A stretch of DNA of 64,000 nt from Algorimicrobium algoritergicola (GTDB lineage Bacteria > Bacteroidota > Bacteroidia > Flavobacteriales > Flavobacteriaceae). The stretch is from the NCBI RefSeq assembly GCF_008086165.1, contig NZ_VSKL01000001.1, forward strand, positions 930,001 to 994,000, written 5' to 3'. The translations under genes and the position numbers were made by a program. Positions 9,724 to 18,744 of this stretch are shown piece by piece. The notes beneath the pieces are model-generated. The model ran no database searches. It saw nothing but the letters and a program-made list of their open reading frames with translations, and was not told where the DNA came from. Each line of letters opens with the position of its first letter. The stretch's first letter is position 1.

Positions 9724-9760
9724 TAAAAAAGGGAAGCTAATTTAGCTTCCCTTTTTTATT
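9724..9760. terminator. Bidirectional terminator between protease gene and pth
   Basis: Stem GGGAAGCTA / TAGCTTCCC (9731-9739 with 9743-9751), with A-rich and T-rich flanks on both sides. It serves the plus-strand protease gene, and its 3' flank overlaps the end of pth on the minus strand. Confidence 0.85.
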
Positions 9761-10385
9761 TCCCATTAAAACTATTCATCGTATTATTGATGCCTGCCGT
9801 TCCAAAGGATTTTATGAGTTCTCTGGCTTTTTCTAGACGTTCGGGTAAGATTTTGTTTTCTTCATCACTCCAGTCACCAAGAACATAATCAACCTGACGA
9901 CCTTGGCTAAATTCATCGCTTATGCCAAATCTAAACCGGTTGTATTTTGTAGTGTTTAACTTGTCTTGAATATCTTTAAGACCGTTATGACCGCCATCAC
10001 TTCCTTTAGTTTTTAGGCGAATACTTCCAAAAGGCAAATTCAAATCGTCTGTAATAATAAGCAGGTTTTCTAAAGGGATTTTTTCTTTAGTTAACCAGTA
10101 CAAAACAGATTTACCGCTTAAGTTCATATAGGTACTCGGTTTAAGTAATATGAAAGTGCGCCCTTTAAATTTATAGGTGGTTAAATCTCCTAATTTATCG
10201 GTAGTGAAGGTGAGGTCTTCTTTATGTGCCAGAAAGTCTAGTACTTTAAAGCCGATATTATGTCTGGTATTATGGTATTTATCACCAATATTCCCTAAAC
10301 CTACTATTAGAAATTTTTTCATGCTATCTGTTTCGGCTGTTTTAAAAGCTTGGCGTTTATTTAAAAATGTAAATACGTTCCACAT
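9756..10385 (-). CDS. pth: Peptidyl-tRNA hydrolase
   Basis: Releases tRNA from peptidyl-tRNAs that drop off the ribosome. The core is complete: MKKFLIVGLGNIGDKYHNTR with the catalytic His in NTRHNIGF, then FILLKPSTYMNLSGKSVLYW, the catalytic Asp region ITDDLNLPFGSIRLK, and GSDGGHNGLKDI. The core begins at Met22 (10322). The upstream extension MWNVFTFLNKRQAFKTAETD resembles N-terminal extensions I recall from other flavobacterial Pth proteins, so I keep the longer frame; a start at 10322 (188 aa) is the alternative. It follows rplY and prs on the same strand, forming a translation/nucleotide group, but a hairpin lies between rplY and pth. Confidence 0.95.
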   Translation of the reverse strand: MWNVFTFLNKRQAFKTAETDSMKKFLIVGLGNIGDKYHNTRHNIGFKVLDFLAHKEDLTFTTDKLGDLTTYKFKGRTFILLKPSTYMNLSGKSVLYWLTKEKIPLENLLIITDDLNLPFGSIRLKTKGSDGGHNGLKDIQDKLNTTKYNRFRFGISDEFSQGRQVDYVLGDWSDEENKILPERLEKARELIKSFGTAGINNTMNSFNGK

Positions 10386-10407
10386 GCTTCAAATTTATAT
10401 AAAAATA

Positions 10408-10438
10408 AAAAAGCATCCTGATAAATCAGAATGCTTTT
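10408..10438 (-). terminator. Hairpin terminator after rplY
   Basis: Imperfect stem AAAAGCATCCTGA / TCAGAATGCTTTT with a TAAA loop, followed by T-rich sequence on the minus strand. It sits between the rplY stop (10464) and the pth start (10385), so pth may rely on read-through or its own promoter. Confidence 0.6.
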
Positions 10439-10463
10439 AAATATATTGATACTAAAAATAGAT

Positions 10464-11099
10464 TTATTCTTGACCTTCTTCTGCTGGAGCATCAGTTCCT
10501 TCCGCACCTTCTTCAAGTTCTTCTTCGTCTTCATCAGTAGCAATAACCATAGCGGCTCTTGCACGTTTAATTTGACAAACAACTGTGTTATCAGTGTGTA
10601 AAATTTTGTATGCTTCGTTTTCTAAAGCAGTAACATATAATTTAGCACCAATTTTTAAGTCTGTAATATCTATTTCAATAAAATCAGGTAAGTTGCTTGG
10701 TAACGCTTTTACACGTAATTTACGGGCATTTTTACGTAATACACCACCAGCTTTAACACCTTTAGAACTCCCTACAAAGTGTACAGGAATTTCCATGGAA
10801 ATCTGCTTATCTTCAAATAATTGATAGAAATCGACATGTAAAATTCTATCTGTTACAGGGTGAAACTGAATATCTTGCAAAACTGCATTGAATTTGTCAC
10901 CGTTTTCTAAAGAAATCACAACTGTATGCGCGTTAGGCGTATAAACCAGTTTTGAAAATGCGAGTTCTTCAGCATTAAAATGTACTGGTTTGTCACCTCC
11001 GTATAATACGCAAGGTACCTGTCCAGCATTACGTAAGGCTTTTGATGCTTTTTTGCCTACGCCTTCTCTTTGAGATCCGTTAATTGTAATTGACTTCAT
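10464..11099 (-). CDS. rplY: 50S ribosomal protein L25 (CTC/TL5 form)
   Basis: Binds 5S rRNA in the large subunit. At 211 aa it is the long CTC/TL5 form: an N-terminal L25 domain (residues 1-90, with [20 protein letters not shown] and [12 protein letters not shown]) and a C-terminal beta-domain (about 95-185, [40 protein letters not shown]). The tail is very acidic ([20 protein letters not shown]), as is usual in Bacteroidota. The gene lies 54 bases after prs on the same strand, an arrangement also seen in many other bacteria. Confidence 0.97.
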   Translation of the reverse strand: MKSITINGSQREGVGKKASKALRNAGQVPCVLYGGDKPVHFNAEELAFSKLVYTPNAHTVVISLENGDKFNAVLQDIQFHPVTDRILHVDFYQLFEDKQISMEIPVHFVGSSKGVKAGGVLRKNARKLRVKALPSNLPDFIEIDITDLKIGAKLYVTALENEAYKILHTDNTVVCQIKRARAAMVIATDEDEEELEEGAEGTDAPAEEGQE

Positions 11100-11153
11100 T
11101 GTTTATATATAATTGTTATTAATATTCTAATTTTGGTAGTATTACGAAAAATA

Positions 11154-12095
11154 CTACATAATAAATTTTGAGCTAATAGATTTGTTATAATGTACATTCA
11201 ACATCACTTCGGCAAATAAATTAGCACAACTTAACACGCGTATTTTAGAGCTTTGTTGTTTTAAAGGAATTGAATCGGTTACAATTAATTCTTCCAACTT
11301 CGAACTCTCAATACGCTCGTAAGCATTGCCTGATAAAATAGGGTGTGTACAAATAGCACGAACACTTAAAGCGCCACGCTCCATCATTAAGTCGGCTGCT
11401 TTTGTTAAAGTTCCTGCTGTATCCACCATGTCATCTACTAGTACAACGTTTTTGCCAGTTACATCACCAATTAATTCCATGTGTGATATAATATTAGCTT
11501 TTGCGCGTTGCTTATAACAAATAACGACATCGCTTTCTAATGCTTTGGAATATGCATAGGCTCTTTTGGAACCTCCCATATCTGGTGATGCAATGGTTAA
11601 ATTGTCTACGTTTAAACTTTTTAAATACGGTAGAAAAATAGTAGATGCAAATAAATGATCTACTGGTTTTTCAAAAAATCCTTGAATTTGATCCGCATGC
11701 AAATCCATGGTTATAATACGTGTTGCTCCTGCGGCTTCTAGCATTTTCGCCACTAGTTTGGCAGCAATTGGTACACGAGGTTTATCTTTTCTGTCTTGTC
11801 TTGCCCAACCAAAATATGGTAAAACTGCGGTAATGTGTCTGGCTGAAGCGCGTTTGGCTGCATCAATCATTAATAACATTTCCATTAAGTTTTCCGGTCC
11901 TGGATTGGTAGAGCCAATAATAAAAATACGCGTTCCACGTATAGACTCTTCGTAAGACGGCTGAAACTCACCATCACTGTAGGTGGATGTAATAACGTTA
12001 CCCATCCGAATACCATAGGCATCAGCGATTTTTTCCGCTAGCGCTCTACTTTGTGTACAGGTAAAAATTTTTGCTTCTGTTTGTACGTTTGGCAT
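11154..12095 (-). CDS. prs: Ribose-phosphate pyrophosphokinase
   Basis: Makes PRPP from ribose 5-phosphate and ATP for purine, pyrimidine, histidine and NAD synthesis. The 313-aa protein has the standard marks: GEFQPSYEESIRGTRIFIIG, the regulatory loop YFGWARQDRKDKPRVPIAAK, TMDLHADQIQGFFEKPVDHL, and the PRPP-binding loop VVLVDDMVDTAGTLTKAADL. Residues TFxDGE near the N-terminus read TYSDGEF. It heads the prs-rplY pair. Confidence 0.98.
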   Translation of the reverse strand: MPNVQTEAKIFTCTQSRALAEKIADAYGIRMGNVITSTYSDGEFQPSYEESIRGTRIFIIGSTNPGPENLMEMLLMIDAAKRASARHITAVLPYFGWARQDRKDKPRVPIAAKLVAKMLEAAGATRIITMDLHADQIQGFFEKPVDHLFASTIFLPYLKSLNVDNLTIASPDMGGSKRAYAYSKALESDVVICYKQRAKANIISHMELIGDVTGKNVVLVDDMVDTAGTLTKAADLMMERGALSVRAICTHPILSGNAYERIESSKLEELIVTDSIPLKQQSSKIRVLSCANLFAEVMLNVHYNKSISSKFIM

Positions 12096-12252
12096 GTTTA
12101 ATTGGTTGTATTATAACTAATTATATTCAGTTCGTCTTAACGAGGTGCAAATTTAGGAATTTATTTCAACTCCAAAAGCATAAAAGGATGTATTTTTAAT
12201 GGTTGGAAGCATTTTATTTTATAATTTTGCCATCTACTATAATATTAAGCAT

Positions 12253-12332
12253 GCTCAAGTGGTGGAATTGGTAGACACGTCGGATTCAAAATCCGATTCT
12301 TCGGAGTGCGGGTTCGATTCCCGCCTTGAGTA
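12253..12332 (+). tRNA. tRNA-Leu (anticodon CAA)
   Basis: Full cloverleaf for a class II tRNA: acceptor GCTCAAG / CTTGAGT with the G1-U72 pair seen in many tRNA-Leu, D-arm TGGTGGAATTGGTAGACAC, anticodon stem TCGGA / TCCGA with loop TTCAAAA (anticodon CAA), a short variable arm, T-arm GCGGG TTCGATT CCCGC, and discriminator A at 12332. CCA is not encoded. It reads UUG codons. A strong terminator follows directly. Confidence 0.97.
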
Positions 12333-12336
12333 CTTA

Positions 12337-12380
12337 AAAAACCGTAACTATTTAAAATATAAATAGTTACGGTTTTTAAT
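12337..12380 (+). terminator. Terminator of the tRNA-Leu gene
   Basis: Perfect 17-bp inverted repeat (12337-12353 with 12361-12377), core CCGTAACTATTT, 7-base loop and terminal T run. A-rich flank on the other side could also stop minus-strand transcripts. Confidence 0.9.
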
Positions 12381-12469
12381 TTTGTTTTAAGGAGTGTGTT
12401 TTGTTAAGTATAAGCGCTTTGGATCGTTATTTCTAAATAAAACCTGATTTTTAATTTTTCCAACAAATT

Positions 12470-12616
12470 CTATCTGCTAATAATTCTGTCTGCTTCGTTG
12501 TCTTCTTTCTTTAATAATTGATAGGCTAATACAGCAAACTGCAAGCCTACAATAACAACTTTAGCTTTTTTACCAGGCATCAATACAGATGCCGCGCCTA
12601 ATAATAATGTTTTCAT
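12470..12616 (-). CDS. Small protein (48 aa) downstream of hpf
   Basis: A short ORF starting at the ATG at 12614-12616: MKTLLLGAASVLMPGKKAKV, then a hydrophobic segment VIVGLQFAVLAYQLLKK and a charged tail EDNEADRIISR. It lies 26 bases after the hpf stop on the same strand, so it probably shares its transcript. The amphipathic or single-pass central helix with basic flank suggests a small membrane-associated protein. I do not recognise a family. Codon use looks ordinary, and no competing gene lies on either strand between the tRNA terminator and hpf. Confidence 0.6.
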   Translation of the reverse strand: MKTLLLGAASVLMPGKKAKVVIVGLQFAVLAYQLLKKEDNEADRIISR

Positions 12617-12642
12617 AGTGTTTTGTTTTGAATTTGTTGTTT

Positions 12643-12945
12643 CTAATGATTTTTCATTTTCTCTTTCACTTTACGCAGTTGGCGCTCTAAATCATTGATG
12701 GATTCCAGAATAGAGTCTTTAAAATTATCATGGCTTGCTTCCGCAAAAATTCTAGGACCTGGAAGGCTTAATCTAATATTGCATATTTTTCCAGTATTGT
12801 TTGATGTTGTATTTTCGGTTTTAAAAAAAACATCAGCCCGAATTACCATATCAAATTTAGTACCTAATTCCTCTAACTTATTTTTAGCGGTTTCTTCAAG
12901 TGTGGAACTTGCTTTAACATCGTGATATTCAAAAATTATTTGCAT
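12643..12945 (-). CDS. hpf: Ribosome hibernation-promoting factor, short form
   Basis: A 100-aa HPF/RaiA (sigma-54 modulation) family protein that binds the 30S decoding region in stationary phase and inactivates ribosomes. Family features: MQIIFEYHDVKASSTLEETA, the KLEELGTKFD helix, NIRLSLPGPRIFAEASHDNF, and the basic C-terminal helix DLERQLRKVKEKMK. It is the short form, lacking the C-terminal dimerisation domain of long HPF. A 48-aa ORF follows on the same strand. Confidence 0.93.
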   Translation of the reverse strand: MQIIFEYHDVKASSTLEETAKNKLEELGTKFDMVIRADVFFKTENTTSNNTGKICNIRLSLPGPRIFAEASHDNFKDSILESINDLERQLRKVKEKMKNH

Positions 12946-12982
12946 CGTATTTGTTTTAAAAGTTAATAGATAAGCTTGATAA

Positions 12983-13381
12983 TTACTTTTTGCAATTTAT
13001 CATCCAATTTATACCAAATTGATCCGAACATCTTCCGAAATAGCCCCATTCACGTTCTCTAAAATTATGGTGCACCATACCTAACTGGGATAATTTTTTG
13101 AAAAACTCCTCAGCTTCTTCTTTATTATTAGCATCTATACTCATGTGAATTTGATTACCATGATTAATTGGAGTGTCTGGTGAGGCATCATAAGCCATAA
13201 AGTGTACACCGTTTCCTTTTAATTCAGCATGTTGCAGTTTGTCACGATATGACGATGGTACATCTATTTTCTGATCTTGATAGGTTTGGCGATTTTTTAT
13301 TTCAGCATTAAACATTTCGCTGTAAAAATTAAGGGCTTCTTGACAATTACCGTTAAAGGCTAAATATGCTTGGATTTTCAT
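12983..13381 (-). CDS. VOC family protein (PhnB-like)
   Basis: A 132-aa single-domain protein of the glyoxalase/bleomycin-resistance (VOC) fold, PhnB-like subgroup. It opens MKIQAYLAFNGNCQEALNFY, the typical PhnB/3-demethylubiquinone-methyltransferase-like start, followed by HAELKGNGVHFMAYDASPD and the ending WGYFGRCSDQFGINWMINC, where the tail D-xFGxxW is the family hallmark. Members of this subgroup often lack the full metal site, and no enzyme activity can be assigned. It is 37 bases upstream of hpf on the same strand. Confidence 0.85.
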   Translation of the reverse strand: MKIQAYLAFNGNCQEALNFYSEMFNAEIKNRQTYQDQKIDVPSSYRDKLQHAELKGNGVHFMAYDASPDTPINHGNQIHMSIDANNKEEAEEFFKKLSQLGMVHHNFREREWGYFGRCSDQFGINWMINCKK

Positions 13382-13696
13382 GTTTATTTTTTTTTGTGGT
13401 TATTTTCAAATTTATATATAAGTGTTATAATTGATTAATTCAATTAAAATAAATATTGCTGCAAATACATCTAATCCTATTCGATTTGTTTTTAATATGC
13501 TGATTCTAATTTTGGTAACCTCAAAATTTTTTACTAATTTCATCTGTTAAATTCAAATCCTCATTTTTGAAGCCATTTTATTTAAATGATTTTCTTTTTA
13601 TGCATACTAGAAAGTTTAGTTAATAAAAGCAATTTGGGAATTTAGGATTTGGGAAAATCAAGCTATTAGTTTAATTAATTTTAAAATGAATTTATT
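13382..13696. other. AT-rich divergent intergenic region
   Basis: A 315-base region between the divergent VOC gene and the GEVED gene. It must hold promoters for both. I see no ORF, clear hairpin or repeat, and no full TAnnTTTG box with matched -33 element. Confidence 0.5.
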
Positions 13697-16600
13697 ATGA
13701 AAAAAATTACATTGTTATTTTTAGCAACTTTGGTGTCCACATTACTGTGTGTTCCGAGTTATGCTCAAAACAATTTGCAGCTTCGGGCGCAACAAGCAAC
13801 GGATGGAAGTGCTTCGAGCACTAGTATTAATCTGGGAAGTGAGTATCTCCGAGCTGGTGAAAATAATTCCGTTATTTTCCAACAAGCTGAAGGAGCAGGT
13901 GGAAATGGAATTGTTTCGGATTATTATTTAACCGATAATGGTGGTGCTTATTCAGCTGATGATTTCACTTTACAAAATTCTGAAGATATATACTTGTTTC
14001 AATTTCAAGGATTTGGTGGGCTTGAAGGAACTGGTTTAGAGCCGGTTTTGACAGGTTTCCAACTTTTTGTTTATGCAGATGCAGGAGGAGCGCCTGATGG
14101 GTATCCAAGTGGTCCTGATGCGGCTATACTTGAACTAGATCTAGACTGGGATTCTGTTAACGGTCCTGACGCTGGTTTATCCTTTGAAAAACTGGAAACA
14201 CCAGGATTTGCACCTACTTATATCGTTACCATAGATGTGGAAGATGCAACAGGCAACGCGCTTAATTTAGGTGCAGGGTCTTACTGGGTGGTTATTGCTG
14301 GTAAAATTAATGACGCTTTAGCTAATAATCCACCACGATTTAATTGGACAGCATCCGATGATATAAACGGTGAGTTACCAAAATTATCTGACCCTCAAGC
14401 TTTGTTTGGTGCTGATGAAAACTGGACCGATTTAAATGTTCTTACCGCTAGTACCGATTATAATGCCCTTACCTTTACTGTTTATGGCCCACTATTACCA
14501 GATTGTAATGGCATGCCTGAAGCGGGAATTGCAATGGTAAATCCAACATCTGGGAATGCTGGTTCTACTTATAGTGTAGAAGCTCAAGGAACTGTTGGAA
14601 CACCAGGAATATCATATCAATGGCAGTCTAATACTAACAACGCAGGCTGGGTAGATGAAGGAACCGCTACAACAGAATATGCTGCTTACACGGCAACAGC
14701 TCCTGCACAACTTGGTGATGTAGTTGAATGGAGATTGTCTTCAACTTGTTTAGCTACATCTGATGTAGCTATATCTGATGTAGCCACTTTTACTGTTGTA
14801 ATTGCTTATTGCGATTCAGCTGGAGGAAATACAACTTTTGAAAATATAACTAATGTTACATATGCAGGTATTAACAATACCACAGCTACTCATGCTGGAT
14901 ATAATGATTTTACTGCACAAATAGGGAGCGTAATTCAAGGAACACCTAATCAAATTTCGGTAACAATTACAGCTGATAGCGGTGATTACATTTATGCCTT
15001 TATCGACTGGAACCAAAATGGTACTTTAGACGATGCAGGAGAGGTTTATACAATTGCCTCTAGCGTTGCTAGTGTTGGACCATACACCATGGACATTACT
15101 GTTCCAACAGATGCAGTACTAGGAAATACACGTATGCGAGTTAAGGTTGGCTGGAATGAAAGCACGCCTGATCCTTGTGTGGCTTTTGGTTATGGAGAAA
15201 TTGAAGATTATACCGTTTTAGTAGCAGGCTCAGAAGATTGTTCCGGAACTCCTGATGCAGGTGTAGCGTCTGTGAATCCTTCAGTAGGGAATATTAATAG
15301 TAATTATACAGTTTCTGCCTCGGGATTAACTTTAGGAGATGGATTGACATATCAATGGCAATCAAATACTGATGGTGCTGGTTGGGTAGATGAAGGAGCG
15401 CTTTTGACACAATATGTCGTATTTGCTGCAACAGCGCCTGCTATACTTGAAATTGATGTAGAATGGAGGTTGATAACTACATGTACAATTTCAACAGAGT
15501 CGGCAACTTCTAGTGTGGCAACTTTTACTACAGCAGTTACTTATTGTACGGTTACTTTTCCTTCTAATGTTGAACCAATTACTTACGTAAATTTTGGTGG
15601 CATAGACAATACGACTAGCGCAGCAGTTGGCGGAAGCCCAGCTTTAGAGGACTTTACCTCGCTAATCGCTACTGTAGATCAAGGGGAAAGTTATCCAATT
15701 GAAATTAAAGGAAATACGGATGGTGCTTTTACAGCAAAAATCATGGTTTATATTGACTGGAATCAGGATGGCATTTTTGATAATGCTGTAGGTTCTGATG
15801 AAATGTATACACTTCCTGATATCGTTGGATCTACTGGCGAAGATGCAATTTCATCTTCAGGTTCCATTGCTGTTCCAGCATCCGCAATGCTAGGAAATAC
15901 CACTATGCGTGTTATGAAGAAATTTAATACTGCAGCTGCTCCATGTAATGCAGCAGGTTATGGTCAGGCTGAGGATTATACAATTCTAGTAGAAGTAGCA
16001 TCAGATTGTTCAGGTACTCCAGATGGAGGTGTAGCAACCGTAAACCCTCAAACAGGGAATGCTGGTTCTAGCTATACCGTTACGGCTACAGGCTATTCCA
16101 CTGGAAATGGATTGACCTATCAGTGGCAATCAAATACAGATGGCGCAGGTTGGATAAATGAAGGAGGTCTTGAGAGTAGTTACACTGCTTTTGCGGCAAC
16201 AGCTTCTTCTGTACGTGGAATAGATATTGAATGGAGGTTAGAGGTAACTTGTACTATTTCAGTTGAGACTTCCTATTCTGCGGTTGCGACCTTTACAACT
16301 TCGGCTGTGACGCTTTATTGCACACCAGTGTTAGATTGTACTGATGGAGACAATATATTAAATGTTACATTTCAAGAAATTGACAATACCACTACGTGTA
16401 GCCCTAATGGATATGGAGACTTTACAAGTATGGTTGCTACCGTTCTTTCTGGCGACACAAATACAATTTCAGTAACCGTTGGAGGCGGATTCGCGAATGA
16501 ATCAGCTTCTGTTTGGATTGATTTTAACGATAATGGATCTTTTGAAGAAGATGAATTCTTCTATATAGGAACAGGAAGTGCTGAAGTTTTAACAGAGGAT

Positions 16601-17029
16601 ATTGCTATACCTGTAGGTTTAGCTATTGGAGAATACAGAATGAGAGTTCGTGTAGCAGCAGTATCAGCCGCTACCGCCACGTGGGATATGGCTTGTGATG
16701 AGAGTCAAGGCTTTGGTGAAACTGAAGATTATACCCTGGAAGTTACAGGCTCAATGAGTGTTGATGAATACTCTAGATTTACTGAAGTACGTCTATACCC
16801 AAATCCATTGAATACCGGTACTTTTTACATTCATGCACCATCATTAAATGGAGGGCAAGTTGAAGTAAATATTACTGATATGACTGGAAGACAAGTTTTT
16901 AGCAATGCATTATCTGTTAATGATAATAAAGTAACGGTTTCAGTTAATGATGCTTTAACATCTGGAATGTATTTAGTAACATTAAAACATTTAGGTGAAC
17001 TACATACATTTAGAGTAATTAAAAAATAA
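13697..17029 (+). CDS. Large secreted repeat protein with three GEVED domains and T9SS tail
   Basis: A 1110-aa secreted protein. A signal peptide covers residues 1-23 (CVPSYAQ). Residues about 40-270 form a beta-rich N-terminal region. Then come three units, each an Ig-like module (GNAGSTYSVEAQG, YQWQSNT, GWVDEG) followed by a GEVED module with acidic, Ca-binding-like turns (FIDWNQNGTLDDAGEVY, closing FGYGEIEDYTVLV). GEVED modules lie near residues 432-508, 680-765 and 938-1015. The T9SS domain starts at RLYPNPLNTGTFYIHAP and ends FRVIKK. Proteins of this build are adhesins or surface proteins in Bacteroidota; the ligand is unknown. It has its own terminator. Confidence 0.88.
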   Translation: MKKITLLFLATLVSTLLCVPSYAQNNLQLRAQQATDGSASSTSINLGSEYLRAGENNSVIFQQAEGAGGNGIVSDYYLTDNGGAYSADDFTLQNSEDIYLFQFQGFGGLEGTGLEPVLTGFQLFVYADAGGAPDGYPSGPDAAILELDLDWDSVNGPDAGLSFEKLETPGFAPTYIVTIDVEDATGNALNLGAGSYWVVIAGKINDALANNPPRFNWTASDDINGELPKLSDPQALFGADENWTDLNVLTASTDYNALTFTVYGPLLPDCNGMPEAGIAMVNPTSGNAGSTYSVEAQGTVGTPGISYQWQSNTNNAGWVDEGTATTEYAAYTATAPAQLGDVVEWRLSSTCLATSDVAISDVATFTVVIAYCDSAGGNTTFENITNVTYAGINNTTATHAGYNDFTAQIGSVIQGTPNQISVTITADSGDYIYAFIDWNQNGTLDDAGEVYTIASSVASVGPYTMDITVPTDAVLGNTRMRVKVGWNESTPDPCVAFGYGEIEDYTVLVAGSEDCSGTPDAGVASVNPSVGNINSNYTVSASGLTLGDGLTYQWQSNTDGAGWVDEGALLTQYVVFAATAPAILEIDVEWRLITTCTISTESATSSVATFTTAVTYCTVTFPSNVEPITYVNFGGIDNTTSAAVGGSPALEDFTSLIATVDQGESYPIEIKGNTDGAFTAKIMVYIDWNQDGIFDNAVGSDEMYTLPDIVGSTGEDAISSSGSIAVPASAMLGNTTMRVMKKFNTAAAPCNAAGYGQAEDYTILVEVASDCSGTPDGGVATVNPQTGNAGSSYTVTATGYSTGNGLTYQWQSNTDGAGWINEGGLESSYTAFAATASSVRGIDIEWRLEVTCTISVETSYSAVATFTTSAVTLYCTPVLDCTDGDNILNVTFQEIDNTTTCSPNGYGDFTSMVATVLSGDTNTISVTVGGGFANESASVWIDFNDNGSFEEDEFFYIGTGSAEVLTEDIAIPVGLAIGEYRMRVRVAAVSAATATWDMACDESQGFGETEDYTLEVTGSMSVDEYSRFTEVRLYPNPLNTGTFYIHAPSLNGGQVEVNITDMTGRQVFSNALSVNDNKVTVSVNDALTSGMYLVTLKHLGELHTFRVIKK
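14500..16300 (+). repeat. Three internal repeats coding the Ig-like modules
   Basis: Within the GEVED gene, similar segments recur at about 14520-14810, 15250-15540 and 16020-16310. Each encodes the pattern NP-x-x-GN, YQWQSNT and GW(V/I)(D/N)EG, and the second and third copies both read YQWQSNTDGAGW. Their spacing is 730-770 bases because a GEVED module separates them. The divergence between copies is clear, so these are old domain duplications and not recent DNA repeats. Confidence 0.75.
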
Positions 17030-17069
17030 TTATAATAATTTGAAGAAATTATTGTTCTTCATAAAAATT

Positions 17070-17100
17070 AAAACCGCCTCAATTTGAGGCGGTTTTTTAT
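17070..17100 (+). terminator. Terminator after the GEVED protein gene
   Basis: Stem AAAACCGCCTC / GAGGCGGTTTT with an AATTT loop and a T run, 41 bases after the stop codon. It can act in both directions. Confidence 0.88.
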
Positions 17101-17260
17101 TTAAAAGTAGTATAATGATAGATTTTTTTTAGATTTTAATAGGTGTTGGTAAGAATAATTAGATGTCTCATTAACTATTATTAAAAGGAATAGAAAATTT
17201 TAACCAGATCTTTCAGTTTTTGGTCTAACGTTTGCATAGTAATATATTTAAACTAATTTT

Positions 17261-18268
17261 ATGAAAAAAACAAACATTTTACTAACTGGAGCTTCAGGAA
17301 CCGTTGGTTTTGAAGCTCTGAAACAACTCCTTAAAAAAGGTGTTTATCAGGTAACGGTTTTTGATAAAAAATCTAAAACAACCGTTGAAAAGTTTGCACC
17401 TTTTAAAGACCGAATTTCATTAATTTATGGTGATATCACAAACCCATCAGATCTAGAAAAGATTAAGAATATGGATGTGGTTATTCATTTGGCTGCCATC
17501 ATTCCGCCTTTGGCAGACCAAAATCCGGAATTAGCAAAAAACGTAAATACTAAAGGCACACAGAATTTAATTAAGCAACTGGAGCAGCATTCGCCAAATG
17601 CCTTCTTTATGTATAGTTCTAGTATTTCTGTATATGGAGATCGTATTGAGAATCCGTATATAAATGTGGGCGATCCCCTTATTCTAAGTGAAGGTGATGC
17701 GTATGCAGAAACAAAAATTGCCGCAGAAAAGGCCTTGCAAAACAGTCAGTTAAATTGGGCTATTTTTAGATTGGCTGCTATTATGGGAAATCATAAAATG
17801 TCTAAACTTATGTTTCATCAGCCATTAAATACAGCATTGGAAATTGCTACGCCACGTGATACCGCTCGTGCTTTTGTAAATGGTATTGAAAAGGAAAACG
17901 CCTTGTCCAAACAGATTTTTAATTTAGGAGGTGGTGAAACCTGCCGCATAAGCTATGAACACTTTTTAGAACGTTCCTTTGCTGTCTTTGGATTAGGAGA
18001 GCTTGATTTTCCAAAACGTGCCTTTGCCGATAAAAATTTTCATTGTGGTTATTATGCAGATGGTGATGCTCTTGAAAAAATTGTTAACTTTAGAGAAGAT
18101 ACATTAGAAGATTATTTTAGGATGGAAGCTGAAAAAGTATCGTCCTTAAAAAAAACAGCAGCTTGCATTTTTAAAAAACCTGTAAAATGGTATTTGTTAA
18201 AACAATCTGAACCCTATGATGCTTATAAAGCTCAAGATAAAAAACAGATGCAACATTATTTTAATTAA
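17261..18268 (+). CDS. NAD-dependent epimerase/dehydratase family protein
   Basis: A 335-aa extended short-chain dehydrogenase. The Rossmann motif is at the N-terminus (LLTGASGTVGFEALKQLL, GxxGxxG), followed by DVVIHLAAIIPP, the active-site strand FMYSSSISVYGD with its Ser, and the YxxxK pair in DAYAETKIAAEKAL. FRLAAIMG and the NLGGGETCRISYEHFLE segment mark the substrate side. The substrate is probably a nucleotide sugar or a similar polyol, but cannot be told from the sequence. It lies 11 bases ahead of the DUF2141 gene, so the two may be co-transcribed. Confidence 0.9.
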   Translation: MKKTNILLTGASGTVGFEALKQLLKKGVYQVTVFDKKSKTTVEKFAPFKDRISLIYGDITNPSDLEKIKNMDVVIHLAAIIPPLADQNPELAKNVNTKGTQNLIKQLEQHSPNAFFMYSSSISVYGDRIENPYINVGDPLILSEGDAYAETKIAAEKALQNSQLNWAIFRLAAIMGNHKMSKLMFHQPLNTALEIATPRDTARAFVNGIEKENALSKQIFNLGGGETCRISYEHFLERSFAVFGLGELDFPKRAFADKNFHCGYYADGDALEKIVNFREDTLEDYFRMEAEKVSSLKKTAACIFKKPVKWYLLKQSEPYDAYKAQDKKQMQHYFN

Positions 18269-18279
18269 ACCCCAAACCT

Positions 18280-18696
18280 ATGAACATATTTTTTGCTTAT
18301 TTCTCAATTATATTTGGGTTTTTATCCACGGACGCCCCGAAATTAACTATCAATATTCAAAATATTGAAAAAATTCAAGGTCATATTATTATCGGTATTT
18401 ACAATGCAGAAGAAGGGTTTTTGGAAAAGGATTCAGAAATTAAGCATTATAAATTAACAGTAAAAGAAAATGTAGAAAGCCTTGTAATAGATGATTTACC
18501 AAAAGGTGATTATGCTATATCTATGTATCATGATGAAAACTCTGATGGTATTTGTAATCTAAATTTCATAGGAATTCCAAAAGAACCGTATGGCTTTTCA
18601 AACAATTTCAAACCCAAATTTTCGGCACCCAAATTTGTGGATTGTAAGTTTTCATTAATCGAGGATCAAGTCATGAATATCAAGCTAGTCGATTAA
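18280..18696 (+). CDS. DUF2141 domain protein, exported
   Basis: A 138-aa DUF2141 protein. It opens with a short hydrophobic segment (MNIFFAYFSIIFGFLSTDAP) that may be a signal peptide. The family pattern follows: KIQGHIIIGIYNAEEGFLEK, LPKGDYAISMYHDENSDGIC and GIPKEPYGFSNN. The DxNxDG-like acidic turn is a family trait. Function is unknown; the fold is transthyretin/carboxypeptidase-regulatory-like and the site is probably periplasmic. It follows the epimerase gene closely. Confidence 0.87.
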   Translation: MNIFFAYFSIIFGFLSTDAPKLTINIQNIEKIQGHIIIGIYNAEEGFLEKDSEIKHYKLTVKENVESLVIDDLPKGDYAISMYHDENSDGICNLNFIGIPKEPYGFSNNFKPKFSAPKFVDCKFSLIEDQVMNIKLVD

Positions 18697-18744
18697 CTAT
18701 TAAATATATATTCGAAATAGAATTAACTAACTAAAACTATTATT

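Noticed and set aside
13697-17029. Regular spacing of similar segments, considered as CRISPR or tandem DNA repeat
   Set aside because: The repeated pieces are diverged protein modules about 750 bases apart inside a clear coding frame; no short direct repeats with unique spacers.
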